The notes under the pieces: generated by a model
Databases searched by the model: none
Seen by the model: the letters and a program-made list of their open reading frames with translations, nothing else
What the model was told of the DNA's origin: nothing
DNA from: a virus
DNA length: 64,000 nucleotides
IMG/VR virus record: IMGVR_UViG_3300003322_000571
Coordinates: 286,090-350,089 of that record
Direction: 5' to 3' (one strand)
In this document: positions 1 through 8,775 of the stretch, piece after piece
Position numbering within the stretch: position 1 is the first letter of the stretch
Layout: every line of letters begins with the position of its first letter
Made by a program: the position numbers and the translations under genes

Positions 1-163
1 CGGAAAGAGCGGCAATGGTTTCGCTCATCCCTTCCTTGATGTCGTCAATTTGCTGGAAGTAGTGAGTAACCGTAGCGAGAGCCGATTTGAACTTCTTACG
101 AATTTCCGGATCAGCCAACAGATTACCCTTCGATTCCTTTTCCTTCTTTGCAAACTTAGCCAT
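1..163 (-). CDS. Partial small basic protein, C-terminus beyond window edge
   Basis: The reading frame starts at the ATG at 163 behind AAGGAG and runs off the left edge. The visible ~54 residues begin with a lysine-rich stretch (MAKFAKKEKESKG) and then look helical. The pattern is reminiscent of small double-stranded DNA-binding late-transcription accessory proteins (T4 DsbA type), but that is only an impression; no catalytic motif is visible. Confidence 0.6.
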   Translation of the reverse strand, partial: MAKFAKKEKESKGNLLADPEIRKKFKSALATVTHYFQQIDDIKEGMSETIAALS

Positions 164-209
164 TTATTGTTCTCCTTATTAGGCTTTTTATATGCGTATG
201 TTACGGTGT

Positions 210-920
210 TTAATACCGTTGCGTCAACTGTAACCCGTTGTTGCGGTTAAATTGACGCACCACAGTTTCGAGTTTACGCTTGACCTCTTGGACATAGCCA
301 TACTCACTGTGATTGTCGATCTTTTGTGCACCACCGATTCCCATGTTGTATGCGGCAACAGCTCGGTTCCAGTCACCGCCCGACAACTGCATGTACAGTT
401 TGAAGTGATACGCTGCGATACGAACGTTTGCTTCGTCGTTTGACAACAACAAGGCGATGATTTCTTCGTCCATCAAAGAGCCGTATTTGCGGCCTTCGAA
501 GTACTTGTCAAGTAGAACTGGAAACCGTTCAAGGACCGATCGTGCAGCAACAACTTGAACTTGCATCAAGCCGTAAGAACGCTTGCCAATCGGTGCATTC
601 TTGTTGCCAATTCGTTCCGAACGTCCACCGTTCGTTTCTTGCATCAGAATCGCTTGAAGCGTTTCTGGATTGCCGACTTCACGACCAACCATGAACACAG
701 TCTTCAGGTGGTCTGTCATACCTTCCGGTACATCGACAGATGGTTGCACGGTTTGTTCAACGACTTGAATAGGTCGTGTGAACTCCGACGCTGCGCGGAG
801 CCTTGAAGAAGGGTCCGTGAAAGTAACTTGCCCAGTTGCTGTTGCAAAACCACACAGCAACAATACTGCCAGGAATGTCAAAACCGCAGCGACTGAGGTG
901 AATTGCAGACGATTGCTCAT
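210..920 (-). CDS. Secreted lytic transglycosylase (SLT domain)
   Basis: About 236 residues. The start at 920 is chosen because AAGGAGA lies seven bases upstream; an in-frame ATG at 956 has no such site. The N-terminus is a signal peptide or membrane anchor (hydrophobic residues ~8-28), followed by a linker. An SLT-type muramidase domain begins near residue 75: a QETNGG stretch holds the probable catalytic Glu, then SYGLMQVQ (GLMQ motif) and AAYNMGIGG, the AYN-G motif. The family cleaves the MurNAc-GlcNAc bond of peptidoglycan without hydrolysis. In a phage it would act at DNA entry or in lysis. Confidence 0.85.
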   Translation of the reverse strand: MSNRLQFTSVAAVLTFLAVLLLCGFATATGQVTFTDPSSRLRAASEFTRPIQVVEQTVQPSVDVPEGMTDHLKTVFMVGREVGNPETLQAILMQETNGGRSERIGNKNAPIGKRSYGLMQVQVVAARSVLERFPVLLDKYFEGRKYGSLMDEEIIALLLSNDEANVRIAAYHFKLYMQLSGGDWNRAVAAYNMGIGGAQKIDNHSEYGYVQEVKRKLETVVRQFNRNNGLQLTQRY

Positions 921-1028
921 CTCTGGTTCTCCTTTTGTCAGTGAAAGAATATCCATTAGGTGTTAACAAAAACACCATGCAGGATATGACAGCCTTGGAA
1001 AATAGAAAACGGGTCAGCTTGAAAAGCG

Positions 1029-1643
1029 TTATTGCCCGAACCAAGACAGATAGTTACCCTGAAACTTCGTAGGATCATACAGATATGGCACCTTTGCGCA
1101 AATCTGAATGCGTGCTTGATATGCGTCTCCGACGTGTACAAGCGAAGTCAGGTTGATAAAGTGCGGATCGCTTGGAAAAACGATCAGCGTCCCACGTTGC
1201 GGATTAAATCCGAAACGGTGCTGGGGGAATTCGAGTTTCCCACCATACACTTCATACTCCGAATCAAACGGAGGCTGTTCTTGATAATCATTGAGGAAAA
1301 GGACGGCAGTCAAATCGCGTTGATGAATGCGAGCCCACTTTCCTGAAACATACATTGAGTTTTCTGCCTGAGGAGCACTGCTGCTACCTTCAGGAAACCA
1401 CTCAAAACGAATTCGTTCTGTTCCTTTGTACTCCAAACCGTAGTAATGTTCGAGAGTAGGAATCAGTTGCTGTAGACGGCGATATACGATGTCTTGAGCG
1501 AGGTCGTGTGTCTTAACTGTCTTGACTTCGTCACCATCTTTGTTCTTGTCAGGCACTGTAAAATCACAAGTGTCAATCAGATCCTCGCACATCAACGGCG
1601 ACATGAAATCTTCAACAACAAGAAATGGTGACTTAACCGACAT
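1029..1643 (-). CDS. 2-oxoglutarate/Fe(II)-dependent oxygenase-like protein
   Basis: 204 residues. The C-terminal half reads as a double-stranded beta-helix: RIHQRDLTAVLFLND, then GGKLEFP, NPQRGTLIVFPSD, and a late His (SLVHVGDAY) before a conserved-looking Arg. This resembles the prolyl-4-hydroxylase/PKHD phage oxygenases that use Fe(II) and 2-oxoglutarate. The first metal triad reads H-x2-D rather than the usual H-x-D, so activity is uncertain. It sits two bases after the stop of the protease-like gene upstream, so the genes are probably co-transcribed. Confidence 0.6.
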   Translation of the reverse strand: MSVKSPFLVVEDFMSPLMCEDLIDTCDFTVPDKNKDGDEVKTVKTHDLAQDIVYRRLQQLIPTLEHYYGLEYKGTERIRFEWFPEGSSSAPQAENSMYVSGKWARIHQRDLTAVLFLNDYQEQPPFDSEYEVYGGKLEFPQHRFGFNPQRGTLIVFPSDPHFINLTSLVHVGDAYQARIQICAKVPYLYDPTKFQGNYLSWFGQ

Positions 1644-1644
1644 T

Positions 1645-2193
1645 TTAATCCTTAATTTCGTTTACTGCTAGGGTACGAAGATATGTAACTAGATCACTCA
1701 ATGTTACGCCATTTTCCACTAGCACTGCAACAGCTTCGAGTACCTTCTTGTCGTCACGAAGATGTGTCACTGCTTCTGTCACGTCTGCACTCGAATGTTC
1801 CTTCTCACTTCGAGAGGGGTCAATGATGAATCCCGCGTCCTGTAGAATATTTTGTCCGATTAGAACATGGCTATCCATACCGCTACGGTCGTTCAAATTG
1901 AATGATGCGTTGCGAATCAACTTGCCGTCAACTTCTACGTCGAGTGTGACGATTGGACGTGTAACACCACCAGCATCTGCAGAGTGAACTTCTTGAGATC
2001 CGTCGAGTGGCAATGTCAGATAGTTGTCTGACAGCATAGGACAGCGAAACCGTACTTGACCTCGCCCTTGCTGAATATCTTCAGCGTGCAGAGACGACGT
2101 TGTTGCACCTGTGTCAACTTTGCCCTCCACACCACGTCCACCAAGTGACAAGAACGTCACTTGTGCTGTGTTTCCGATTACTTTCTTGTCCAT
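1645..2193 (-). CDS. Retropepsin-fold / RimK-associated zinc-protease-like protein
   Basis: 182 residues. The N-terminal domain has KVDTGATTSSLHA (DTGA active-site-like motif) and later VLIGQNIL, the layout of the PF05618-type putative proteases with a retropepsin fold. The last ~60 residues are an additional helical tail. The start codon overlaps the upstream stop (TAATG), so translation is coupled to the nuclease gene. A late-promoter-like CATAAATA lies upstream inside that gene. Substrate unknown. Confidence 0.6.
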   Translation of the reverse strand: MDKKVIGNTAQVTFLSLGGRGVEGKVDTGATTSSLHAEDIQQGRGQVRFRCPMLSDNYLTLPLDGSQEVHSADAGGVTRPIVTLDVEVDGKLIRNASFNLNDRSGMDSHVLIGQNILQDAGFIIDPSRSEKEHSSADVTEAVTHLRDDKKVLEAVAVLVENGVTLSDLVTYLRTLAVNEIKD

Positions 2194-2861
2194 TATTTCA
2201 CTCCAAATTTGCGGTGATACGTATTTATGCGCTCTAGAAGCGGACGGACGTAAGGTTCCACCGGTTGTTTGAAGATCAATGGGACGGCACCCTTCTCACT
2301 AGACATCAAGATAACAATATTGTCAATCTTGATTCCGTACCTCTCTTCACACATCAAAGCATAAGCAGTCGTCTGAAGATAGTAGTCACCAATCTTATCA
2401 GACGACTTGTCATTTGTAGAGGTTTTGAAGTCGATGATCGACAGCTTACCGTCGTATTCGCCGATGCAGTCAACACGACCTGCAACACGCATAACGTCAC
2501 TCCACAGAGCCGTTTCTTGCGTGACAATGTTGTTGACTTTGCGTAGAGGGAGGCGAAGCTGATTGAAACCGACGATGTGTTCTGGTTTGTGCCCAGCTGT
2601 CGGCTTCGGATCATTGTTGAGGAGGTTCTCGATCATCGCATGAATCGCTGTGCCTCGATCGGCAGCACGTTTCATTTCCTTATCAGCGCGATCCGCACCA
2701 AGCGAATTACGCCAATCAGTTAACCATGGTTTCTCTTCGGAACCTAGAATTGTCGTGATCGAAGGATACTTGTTCCCTTCCGGGGTTACATAGAAGCGAC
2801 CTTTAGGTCCTTCGATCGTCTTGAGTTCTACAGGATTTACGTTATTCAGGTGTACGTACAC
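2193..2861 (-). CDS. PD-(D/E)XK exonuclease, Cas4/MGME1-like
   Basis: 222 residues. Motifs in order: YPSITTILG near residue 33, RGTAIHAMIE (the His/Glu motif before the core), GRVDCIGEYDGKLSIIDFKTS holding the catalytic Asp and D-x-K, then YYLQTTAYAL (QxxxY motif). This is the layout of RecB-family nucleases such as MGME1 and phage recombination exonucleases, which degrade DNA ends with Mg2+. The likely role is DNA processing or recombination. Its last base overlaps the next gene. Confidence 0.8.
   Translation of the reverse strand: MYVHLNNVNPVELKTIEGPKGRFYVTPEGNKYPSITTILGSEEKPWLTDWRNSLGADRADKEMKRAADRGTAIHAMIENLLNNDPKPTAGHKPEHIVGFNQLRLPLRKVNNIVTQETALWSDVMRVAGRVDCIGEYDGKLSIIDFKTSTNDKSSDKIGDYYLQTTAYALMCEERYGIKIDNIVILMSSEKGAVPLIFKQPVEPYVRPLLERINTYHRKFGVK
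2222..2229 (-). promoter_or_regulatory. Late-promoter-like site (CATAAATA)
   Basis: CATAAATACG on the minus strand, inside the 3' end of the exonuclease gene and ~30 bases upstream of the protease-like gene. One base from the T4 late consensus TATAAATA. Confidence 0.4.
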
Positions 2862-2869
2862 AGCAAGCC

Positions 2870-3199
2870 TTATTGAGTCTGCGAAGCAGAACCAGGCGTT
2901 GCAGCACCGGCGCTACCCGGTGTCGTAGTTTGGTTGTTAGCTTGCATCTGCTGACCTTGTTGAGCCTGCGGATTAGCTTGTGTACCTGCCTTCTTCTGTT
3001 CTGCTTGTAGTTGTTCTTGTTTTTGAGCAAGCATTGTCTGAAGCTGCTGTTTACGAGCGAGAAGCGGCTTGTTTTGCTGTGCAATACGTGCATCCAAAGC
3101 ACTGATTTGCGCTTGCAAATTCTGCACGTCTGCCGCTGTATCTTCAACCAATGGTTTATTTACAATACCCAAGTATTGCTTAAATGTCAACTTGTTCAT
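2870..3199 (-). CDS. Coiled-coil, Gln/Ala-rich protein
   Basis: 109 residues, not recognised. A short N-terminal domain (MNKLTFKQYLGIV) is followed by a coiled coil (residues ~20-65, many Gln/Leu heptads). The low-complexity Q/A/T/G tail contains two GSA(G/S) repeats. The first residues resemble those of the next gene upstream (MELIKKINALV), a possible shared N-terminal targeting or assembly segment. A virion or scaffold component is possible but unproven. Confidence 0.6.
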   Translation of the reverse strand: MNKLTFKQYLGIVNKPLVEDTAADVQNLQAQISALDARIAQQNKPLLARKQQLQTMLAQKQEQLQAEQKKAGTQANPQAQQGQQMQANNQTTTPGSAGAATPGSASQTQ

Positions 3200-3201
3200 G
3201 G

Positions 3202-4320
3202 TTACTTCACTCGGTTAAGGATGTAGCTCGCAATCTCGTGTGGATGAACTTTGCCACGAATAGGAGGAACTTTCTTTGGGGTGTGTTGAACGGGTGCTGA
3301 CCTAACACGTGGTTGAGGCATCGGCACTTCTTCATCTTCTTGATCAACTGACAGACTACGCTTTTCAGTAACTTCAAAGTCGTCATCATTGTCGTGACCC
3401 ATTTCGCTACGGAACTTGGACAACTGAGCAAGACGCTTGACTTCGCGTTCTTCTTCTTTCTTAGCCTTGTTGTACTGCTCCATGTCAAGCAGTTGTTCTT
3501 CCTGCTTTACTTTCAGGGAAGCACGGCGGGCGATCGAATCTGCTTCCTTCGTCTTAGCTTCAGCTTCACGAGCGCGGGCATCAGCTGTACGCGCTTCAGC
3601 GTCAGCCATCATCATGTCGATTACTTTGTTGAGCAGAGACTTCGCGTCTTCATCGTCACCTGTATCGGCTGGGAGTTCCGCATCAACATCGTCCATTCCT
3701 TCCATGTCGCCTTCAGGCGGAACTTCACCGTCTGCACCTTGCAAGTCGACGTTTTCTTCTTCGTCTTCTTGAACTTCAGGCCATTGAACGTCGACGATGT
3801 CGAAACGGTCCTTCAGCTTGAACAACACTTCAGCAATTTCAGGTGGTGCTTCATCTTCTTCGACGTCAGCCAAAAATGCTTGGAGTGCTTTTTCGAAGTC
3901 TTCAGCTTGTTCGTGCTTAACGACAACACGAACAAGACCACGTTCGTCATCTTCCAAACCGAACGTGACTGTATCACGATGATCTTGCTCTTCGCGGCTT
4001 TCTAGGCCTTTCAGCTTTGCAATAACACCTGCTGTGTCAAAAGTCTTGTTACCGCCGTACGTATTACCTTGGCCTTCTCCGTCTTGCGAGAATTCGACCA
4101 GTTTAGCATACTGTTCTTTGAGCGACTTCTTTTTTGTAGCCTTGGAAGTCTCTTCTTCGTCACCGACGAACGTTTCTTCCTTGTCGGCTTGAGGCTTTGT
4201 ACGCTTTACCAGAACGGAGAAAAGCGGCATGGCCATTCCTCCAGCCATACCGCCTGCGCCTACAGCTCCGCCAGCTGCGTCTTCTTTGACAAGCGCGTTG
4301 ATCTTTTTGATTAGTTCCAT
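3202..4320 (-). CDS. Large acidic protein, probable scaffold/core or virion protein
   Basis: 372 residues. The ATG at 4320 is preferred over an in-frame ATG at 4365, because a late promoter (4352-4359) lies between the two and would exclude the upstream codon from the message. The protein has a glycine/methionine-rich segment near residue 20, then long acidic and charged stretches (E/D-rich ~140-230), then an Ala/Arg/Glu-rich helix (DAEARTADARAREAEAK) typical of coiled coils. Late promoter and composition suggest a head core or scaffold protein; no direct family match. Confidence 0.65.
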   Translation of the reverse strand: MELIKKINALVKEDAAGGAVGAGGMAGGMAMPLFSVLVKRTKPQADKEETFVGDEEETSKATKKKSLKEQYAKLVEFSQDGEGQGNTYGGNKTFDTAGVIAKLKGLESREEQDHRDTVTFGLEDDERGLVRVVVKHEQAEDFEKALQAFLADVEEDEAPPEIAEVLFKLKDRFDIVDVQWPEVQEDEEENVDLQGADGEVPPEGDMEGMDDVDAELPADTGDDEDAKSLLNKVIDMMMADAEARTADARAREAEAKTKEADSIARRASLKVKQEEQLLDMEQYNKAKKEEEREVKRLAQLSKFRSEMGHDNDDDFEVTEKRSLSVDQEDEEVPMPQPRVRSAPVQHTPKKVPPIRGKVHPHEIASYILNRVK

Positions 4321-4351
4321 TGTTGTCCCAATCCTAGGTGATTTTGCTAGG

Positions 4352-4359
4352 TATTTATG
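4352..4359 (-). promoter_or_regulatory. Late promoter (CATAAATA)
   Basis: CATAAATACC on the minus strand, 32 bases upstream of the ATG at 4320. Position and sequence fit a T4-type late promoter and decide the start codon of the acidic protein. Confidence 0.6.
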
Positions 4360-4392
4360 GAACAACTACGGAAAGCAACGCGCTACGTGTGG

Positions 4393-4686
4393 TTACTTCA
4401 GTCCGGCTACCTTGAAAGTACGCCACTTCAAATCATAACTGACGCCCTGAGTATGTTCGAGCCAGTCTTCGAAGTTGAACATGCGATTGACGAACGATTC
4501 CTTGTATTCAGCGTATTCCTTATACAAAGCTGCGATTTCTTGTCGTTCAGCAGGTTCGAGTTCAGTAACATCGATCGCCTTCACGGCGTCTGTTGGTACG
4601 TATGTGGGAATAATTACACGATCAGAAGTTTCAGACGTGCTCTTTTCATATACGACAGGCGTAACGGTTGCTTCAACTAGTTTCAT
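4393..4686 (-). CDS. Hypothetical protein (97 aa)
   Basis: Starts at the ATG at 4686, with GGAGAG spaced correctly inside the end of the upstream gene; stop and start are separated by one base (TGATATG). The protein is charged and mostly helical, with YKEYAEYKESFVNRMFNFEDW in the middle. Not recognised. Co-transcribed with the helicase region. Confidence 0.65.
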   Translation of the reverse strand: MKLVEATVTPVVYEKSTSETSDRVIIPTYVPTDAVKAIDVTELEPAERQEIAALYKEYAEYKESFVNRMFNFEDWLEHTQGVSYDLKWRTFKVAGLK

Positions 4687-4687
4687 A

Positions 4688-5011
4688 TCACTCTCCTTCA
4701 GGAGTCTTGCTTTCATTCAGGAACTTTTCGACGTCGATTTCTGTTGGTGCCTGAGGTGCCTTAGGCAGCAAACCAAGAGCTTCTGCTGCCTTAACAGCGG
4801 CTTCGCGTTCCTTTGAGATCGTTTGGACCAGTTCGTTTTGCAAGTGCTTGAGAGCAGCTTGGACGAGCAACAGTTCAGAACTAGCATCAAACTCACGCTC
4901 ACGCCATCGGTCGAAGTGAGAAATCATTGCTTTGACTTCATCACTCATCTTTTCGACTTCAAACACATTTCCGTCAATGGTAATAGTCGTAGTGGGAACT
5001 ACTTTGGACAT
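4688..5011 (-). CDS. Small helical protein, DUF6447-like
   Basis: 107 residues. An ITIDGNVFEVEKMSDEVK opening is followed by a long amphipathic helix and an Ala-rich segment (EREAAVKAAEALG). The TIDG...LSDE opening resembles DUF6447 phage/bacterial proteins of unknown function. AAGGAG precedes the ATG. It sits between the helicase gene and the 97-aa gene. Confidence 0.6.
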   Translation of the reverse strand: MSKVVPTTTITIDGNVFEVEKMSDEVKAMISHFDRWREREFDASSELLLVQAALKHLQNELVQTISKEREAAVKAAEALGLLPKAPQAPTEIDVEKFLNESKTPEGE

Positions 5012-5023
5012 TCAAAATTCTCC

Positions 5024-5037
5024 TTGTTATAGTTATG
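5024..5037 (-). repeat. Shared leader box CATAACTATAACAA
   Basis: This 14-mer sits directly before the ribosome-binding site of the 107-aa gene and occurs again, identically placed, at 34956-34969 before the MazG-like gene. Possible processing, promoter or regulatory site. Confidence 0.45.
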
Positions 5038-5044
5038 TTGATGA

Positions 5045-6373
5045 TTAATCATCCATATCCATTAGATCGAGAACGGATTTAGGCCTATTCTTTCCCGCTT
5101 TAACAGCTTGGATCTTTTGGGTGATAACTCCGTCGTCGTCAACGTCTTCATTATCCTTGTTATCTAGGTTCTCAATCAACAGCCTGTTGTTATTCCATTT
5201 AAGGTATGCCGTCTTACCCACACCGTCGCTGCTACGAGTCTTAAGGAAGACAAACCCGATTTCCCCTGCAGCCTTCATAGTTGGTGACAAAACAATCGAA
5301 ACGTACCAGTCGACAGTGTTAACCTTTGTCAAACCACCTGCGATGTGCCCTTGGTTGAGTTCCTTCGCTTCGATAGCACTGCGGTTTTGCTGAGAAGCAG
5401 TAGCAATGTACATATTGTAGTCAAAACCAATGTCACGAAGCTGTTCTGCAGCGCGTTTATCCTTCTCGGAGATGTTATCAGCGGAAACTGATTCGTTAGA
5501 TCCCATGATGTCCAGGTAGTCAACAATCAACAAGTCCGGCACAAAACCGTACTTCAGTTCAAATTCTTTGATGTACGCACGAATTTGGTTTGCTGTTGTT
5601 CCGGAGTTCATCCGTTTAATAAACAGCTTGCCAGTCTTCTTGCCGATGTTCTTAACAGCTGTTGCGATCTCACGGTAGTTTTGCTGCCAAGCAACAGTTG
5701 GCACACCCGTGATCATTGTGTCAAACCGTTGACCAACGAGTTCTTCAGACAGTTCAAGCGAAATGTACAAGACATTCAACCCTTGCTGCGTGAAATTCAA
5801 ACCCAAGTTGGCAAGAGCAATCGATTTACCACCACCCGAATTGGCACTGAACAGAATCATTTCTGTGCGGGCAAGACCTCCGTTGAGAAGGCTATCAACA
5901 TCGCGCCACAGTGTTGGTGTACGCTGTGGAGTTTCGGCCATTTTCTCAAGACGCTTGAGAGGATCGGAGAAGTAGTCAAGACCGAGGTCGCGGTTAAGCG
6001 ACACAAGCATTGCGTCCTTAATCAGCGTTTCAATTCCACCGTCTTTTCCCTCTGCAAGCAGTTTGCTAGATTTGACAATCGCCTGTTCCATTGCCTTTTT
6101 GCGGCAGAACTGTTCGATTTCGTTTGAGCAATACGAAATCTGATCGCGCGTAACCTGATGTGTCTTGAGTTTGACATCAGTTTCCGCTTCGATCTGATCA
6201 GTAGACGGAGTGGTGTTGTATTTGTCGTAGTACTCGTTAATGAAGCCAACCGTCTGCCTAAATTCTGGGTTGAAGTATTCAGGCTTGACGATTGACTTAC
6301 ACAGAGCAAATGTATCAGCGGACGAGATTAGATACTCGATCAGCAATTGTTGTTTTTTATCGTTGTTATTCAA
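5045..6373 (-). CDS. Replicative DNA helicase, DnaB/gp41 family
   Basis: About 442 residues. An N-terminal helical domain (~150 aa) is followed by the RecA-like ATPase core: Walker A SANSGGGKS near residue 180, YISLELSEE, Walker B LLIVDYLDIMG, and an ATASQQNRS sensor region. This hexameric helicase unwinds the replication fork 5'-3' and is loaded with the primase (found at 16.5-17.5 kb). The frame opens with TTG codons: TTG at 6373 has GGAG at six bases, while TTG at 6379 directly abuts it, so 6373 is preferred but uncertain. Confidence 0.9.
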   Translation of the reverse strand: MNNNDKKQQLLIEYLISSADTFALCKSIVKPEYFNPEFRQTVGFINEYYDKYNTTPSTDQIEAETDVKLKTHQVTRDQISYCSNEIEQFCRKKAMEQAIVKSSKLLAEGKDGGIETLIKDAMLVSLNRDLGLDYFSDPLKRLEKMAETPQRTPTLWRDVDSLLNGGLARTEMILFSANSGGGKSIALANLGLNFTQQGLNVLYISLELSEELVGQRFDTMITGVPTVAWQQNYREIATAVKNIGKKTGKLFIKRMNSGTTANQIRAYIKEFELKYGFVPDLLIVDYLDIMGSNESVSADNISEKDKRAAEQLRDIGFDYNMYIATASQQNRSAIEAKELNQGHIAGGLTKVNTVDWYVSIVLSPTMKAAGEIGFVFLKTRSSDGVGKTAYLKWNNNRLLIENLDNKDNEDVDDDGVITQKIQAVKAGKNRPKSVLDLMDMDD

Positions 6374-6412
6374 TTGCAACTCCTATTGCAAGGAGCATAC
6401 GATCGAAACTGA

Positions 6413-7408
6413 TTAACCAACAACTAGAATCTGTGGATACGTTGTCTTTACTGCGGACGGGCTTACAAACCCCTTCCCGCCTGTGATATACGTCTGTGGA
6501 GACGTCTTATCAACGTAGTACGCATCGACATACCTGTCGTAGATGCGGTCGACTGAGGCGAAAGGAGATGTTCCTAGAACATAAAGCACTCGTCCTGGCG
6601 TTAATGGTTGAGTACTAATTGCACTCAAGTAGAACCCAGCTCCGTTGGGAATAATTCCCTGTGAGAAATACGGAGGTGCTAACGGAGACGTCAGTAGGTT
6701 GAAACTACGCAGTGTGTACATCTTGCCATTGATGATCGCTTTCTGAGCGTTGACCCACGGAGAGTCTACCGATACAACGTTGTCAATATTGATGTAATCG
6801 ACAATCACGTCGCCTTGTGGCGACAAATAGGTGATTGTGATGCCAACGGTTGTAGAGGAATCCAATGTTGCAATTGTTACTTCACCATTATCGCTAGACA
6901 ATTGCAGAACATCGGCTGGAACGGCAGCAGGATTAATGCTGTCAGCATTCGTTGTATTCTGAGAAGCAAGTGAAATACACTGAGCTGTACCTGAATATGC
7001 TGTACGGAACGTCAGCAGTGTCGTATTCAGGTCGATAGTTTCGATCGACAACGGTTCCTCCGTTACAAGAACAGATTCTCCGTCAATCACTTTGTATACG
7101 TATGCGTGAATTACTGGCTTGTTTGCCAGGTCGTGCTTGATCAGCCATTGGCTGTCAGCAATTGTTTGGTTGTATGTGAAGAGAACTCGTCGCTGAATCC
7201 AATCTTCAATACCAGCAATCTCCGGCGGATTTGCTGGCGTGTTATTGATGTCACGAATCAATGTGACGCGACGAAGCTTCCCGAGGCAACCAAGGGTGAT
7301 GTTGCAGTTTGGTAGAACATCGAGCCCCTGTTTATTCTCAGGCACGCGATTTCGACGGTTGCACGTATCACATTCGTATACGTGTTCACCCCTGGTTGTC
7401 GTAGCCAT
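6413..7408 (-). CDS. Probable virion/baseplate protein with N-terminal zinc ribbon
   Basis: 331 residues. It begins with a short zinc-binding segment (YECDTCNRRNR, then two more Cys: PNCN and GCLGK). The rest is beta-rich, Asn/Thr/Ser/Pro-rich and low in Lys, the composition of a structural or tail protein. The ATG overlaps the stop of the upstream gene (TAATG). No recognised family. Confidence 0.6.
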   Translation of the reverse strand: MATTTRGEHVYECDTCNRRNRVPENKQGLDVLPNCNITLGCLGKLRRVTLIRDINNTPANPPEIAGIEDWIQRRVLFTYNQTIADSQWLIKHDLANKPVIHAYVYKVIDGESVLVTEEPLSIETIDLNTTLLTFRTAYSGTAQCISLASQNTTNADSINPAAVPADVLQLSSDNGEVTIATLDSSTTVGITITYLSPQGDVIVDYINIDNVVSVDSPWVNAQKAIINGKMYTLRSFNLLTSPLAPPYFSQGIIPNGAGFYLSAISTQPLTPGRVLYVLGTSPFASVDRIYDRYVDAYYVDKTSPQTYITGGKGFVSPSAVKTTYPQILVVG

Positions 7409-7722
7409 TAGTTCAGTTTACCTTCCCATTCGTTCAGAGTCTGAGCGATGATGATACTAGATGTGCGTTCTTGGTATGCCTTAGCGAGTTGCTCAGGCAC
7501 ATCAACAGATTGACTAACAATCTGTGCGCGGAAGAATTTATGTTCGCCTTCTGGATTTGCAAGGCTATGCGGGAACAGGTCAAGTGCATATTCGCCGTTC
7601 TGACGTTGAATCGGACGAATAACAAGTGGATGTTCCACAACGATAAAGTTAGCGTCATGTGCGACAACTTTAGCAATAAGTTCAGCGCCTCCCGGCAGGC
7701 TGAATAGAATCTGATCAGTCAT
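7408..7722 (-). CDS. Sm-like domain protein
   Basis: About 104 residues from the ATG at 7722 (AAGGAAAACC upstream). The opening FSLPGGAELIAKVVAHDANFIVVEHPLVI has the bent-sheet Sm1 pattern seen in phage Sm-like/LSm proteins. These may bind RNA, but their role in phages is not established. It is in an operon with the structural gene downstream. Confidence 0.5.
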   Translation of the reverse strand: MTDQILFSLPGGAELIAKVVAHDANFIVVEHPLVIRPIQRQNGEYALDLFPHSLANPEGEHKFFRAQIVSQSVDVPEQLAKAYQERTSSIIIAQTLNEWEGKLN

Positions 7723-7745
7723 GGTTTTCCTTATAGTTCTTTTTA

Positions 7746-8315
7746 TCACACGTCGAACAGAGACGTGTAACCATTTACAGCAGTTGCTTTGACTGCATAA
7801 TAGTACGGGATTCCGTACAAAATTACTTCAGCGTGAGATTCAATTCCCTCGCGAAGGTTTGTTGAAGAATATGTGTACTTCAACATGTCAGTAACAACTT
7901 CAGATGCCTTTAGGCTGTCTCCGAAGTGTTCAAACAAAGTATCGACGACACGTCGGTAGTCGTGACTCGAATTCGTCACTTCCTTGCTATACAGGAAGTG
8001 GTATCCATTGATCGGGAACACGTAGAACAACTCTTGTTGTGATTCTACGAGCGGGGGCTGCGTATATGTAAACACAGCCCGCTGACGAAGGTTAGTGAAC
8101 TTCTCACGAAACGCTTCGTTGAAAATCTCACCTACGACGTCATTTCGCTTTTGTTGGCGAACTTTAACCTTCTGGAAAGGAAGGTATGTCGAAGGGAGTG
8201 GCTTTAAAAGCGGCAAGCCCGCAGACTCTTTCAAGAACTGCGAGCATTCCGCTTTGATCAACGATGATTCACGAGTGCCAAAACTAGGCGTGCCAATGAT
8301 GTCTTCAAATAGCAT
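7746..8315 (-). CDS. Hypothetical protein with its own late promoter
   Basis: 189 residues, not recognised. Rich in aromatic residues (FYVFPINGYHFLY, YGIPYYYAVKA), mixed alpha/beta. A CATAAATA late promoter is 21 bases upstream, and a short inverted repeat (AATACCTC/GAGGTATT) lies between promoter and ATG. A structural or assembly role is suggested only by the promoter class. Confidence 0.6.
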   Translation of the reverse strand: MLFEDIIGTPSFGTRESSLIKAECSQFLKESAGLPLLKPLPSTYLPFQKVKVRQQKRNDVVGEIFNEAFREKFTNLRQRAVFTYTQPPLVESQQELFYVFPINGYHFLYSKEVTNSSHDYRRVVDTLFEHFGDSLKASEVVTDMLKYTYSSTNLREGIESHAEVILYGIPYYYAVKATAVNGYTSLFDV

Positions 8316-8335
8316 GCAATACCTCTTTTCAGAGG

Positions 8336-8343
8336 TATTTATG
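8336..8343 (-). promoter_or_regulatory. Late promoter (CATAAATA)
   Basis: CATAAATACC on the minus strand, just upstream of the 189-aa gene. Confidence 0.55.
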
Positions 8344-8362
8344 GCGGACTCAATCGTTGGAT

Positions 8363-8632
8363 TTACGCCTGAGGTTGTTCACCCTGTGACAGGTCTTGAA
8401 CGACTCGGTCGATGAACTCATTGCATTCTGCAATGTTGCGTTGCAGGACGCAACGCGGACCTTGCACGACTTCGTTCAGCAGATATGCGAACTCGGTTTG
8501 CAGGACGTAGGCGTAGTTGGGGCCGTTCTTGCCGCGATGTGCACGCTCGAGACGAGCGGTTGCTTGGTTGAACGTGGAGGAGAGATAGCGGACGATCTGA
8601 CCGATGTCCTTTTCGTTACGAACTTCTGCCAT
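8363..8632 (-). CDS. Hypothetical helical protein (89 aa)
   Basis: The start at 8632 is chosen for AAGGAACC upstream. Charged helical protein with RLERAHRGKNGPNYAYVLQ and a Cys pair near the C-terminus. Unknown. It diverges from the dCMP deaminase gene. Confidence 0.6.
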   Translation of the reverse strand: MAEVRNEKDIGQIVRYLSSTFNQATARLERAHRGKNGPNYAYVLQTEFAYLLNEVVQGPRCVLQRNIAECNEFIDRVVQDLSQGEQPQA

Positions 8633-8775
8633 AATGGTTCCTTGAGGCAGTTGATGAAATCGCTTTGTTTGTTTCAAAGCGGGCTTAACATGTAGCTCAC
8701 TTTACTGATATTCTTTTTACCTTCAACGTTGTTGACCCTACCTGTTTTTAAGACAATGTGCGTCAAGGAGCTTAC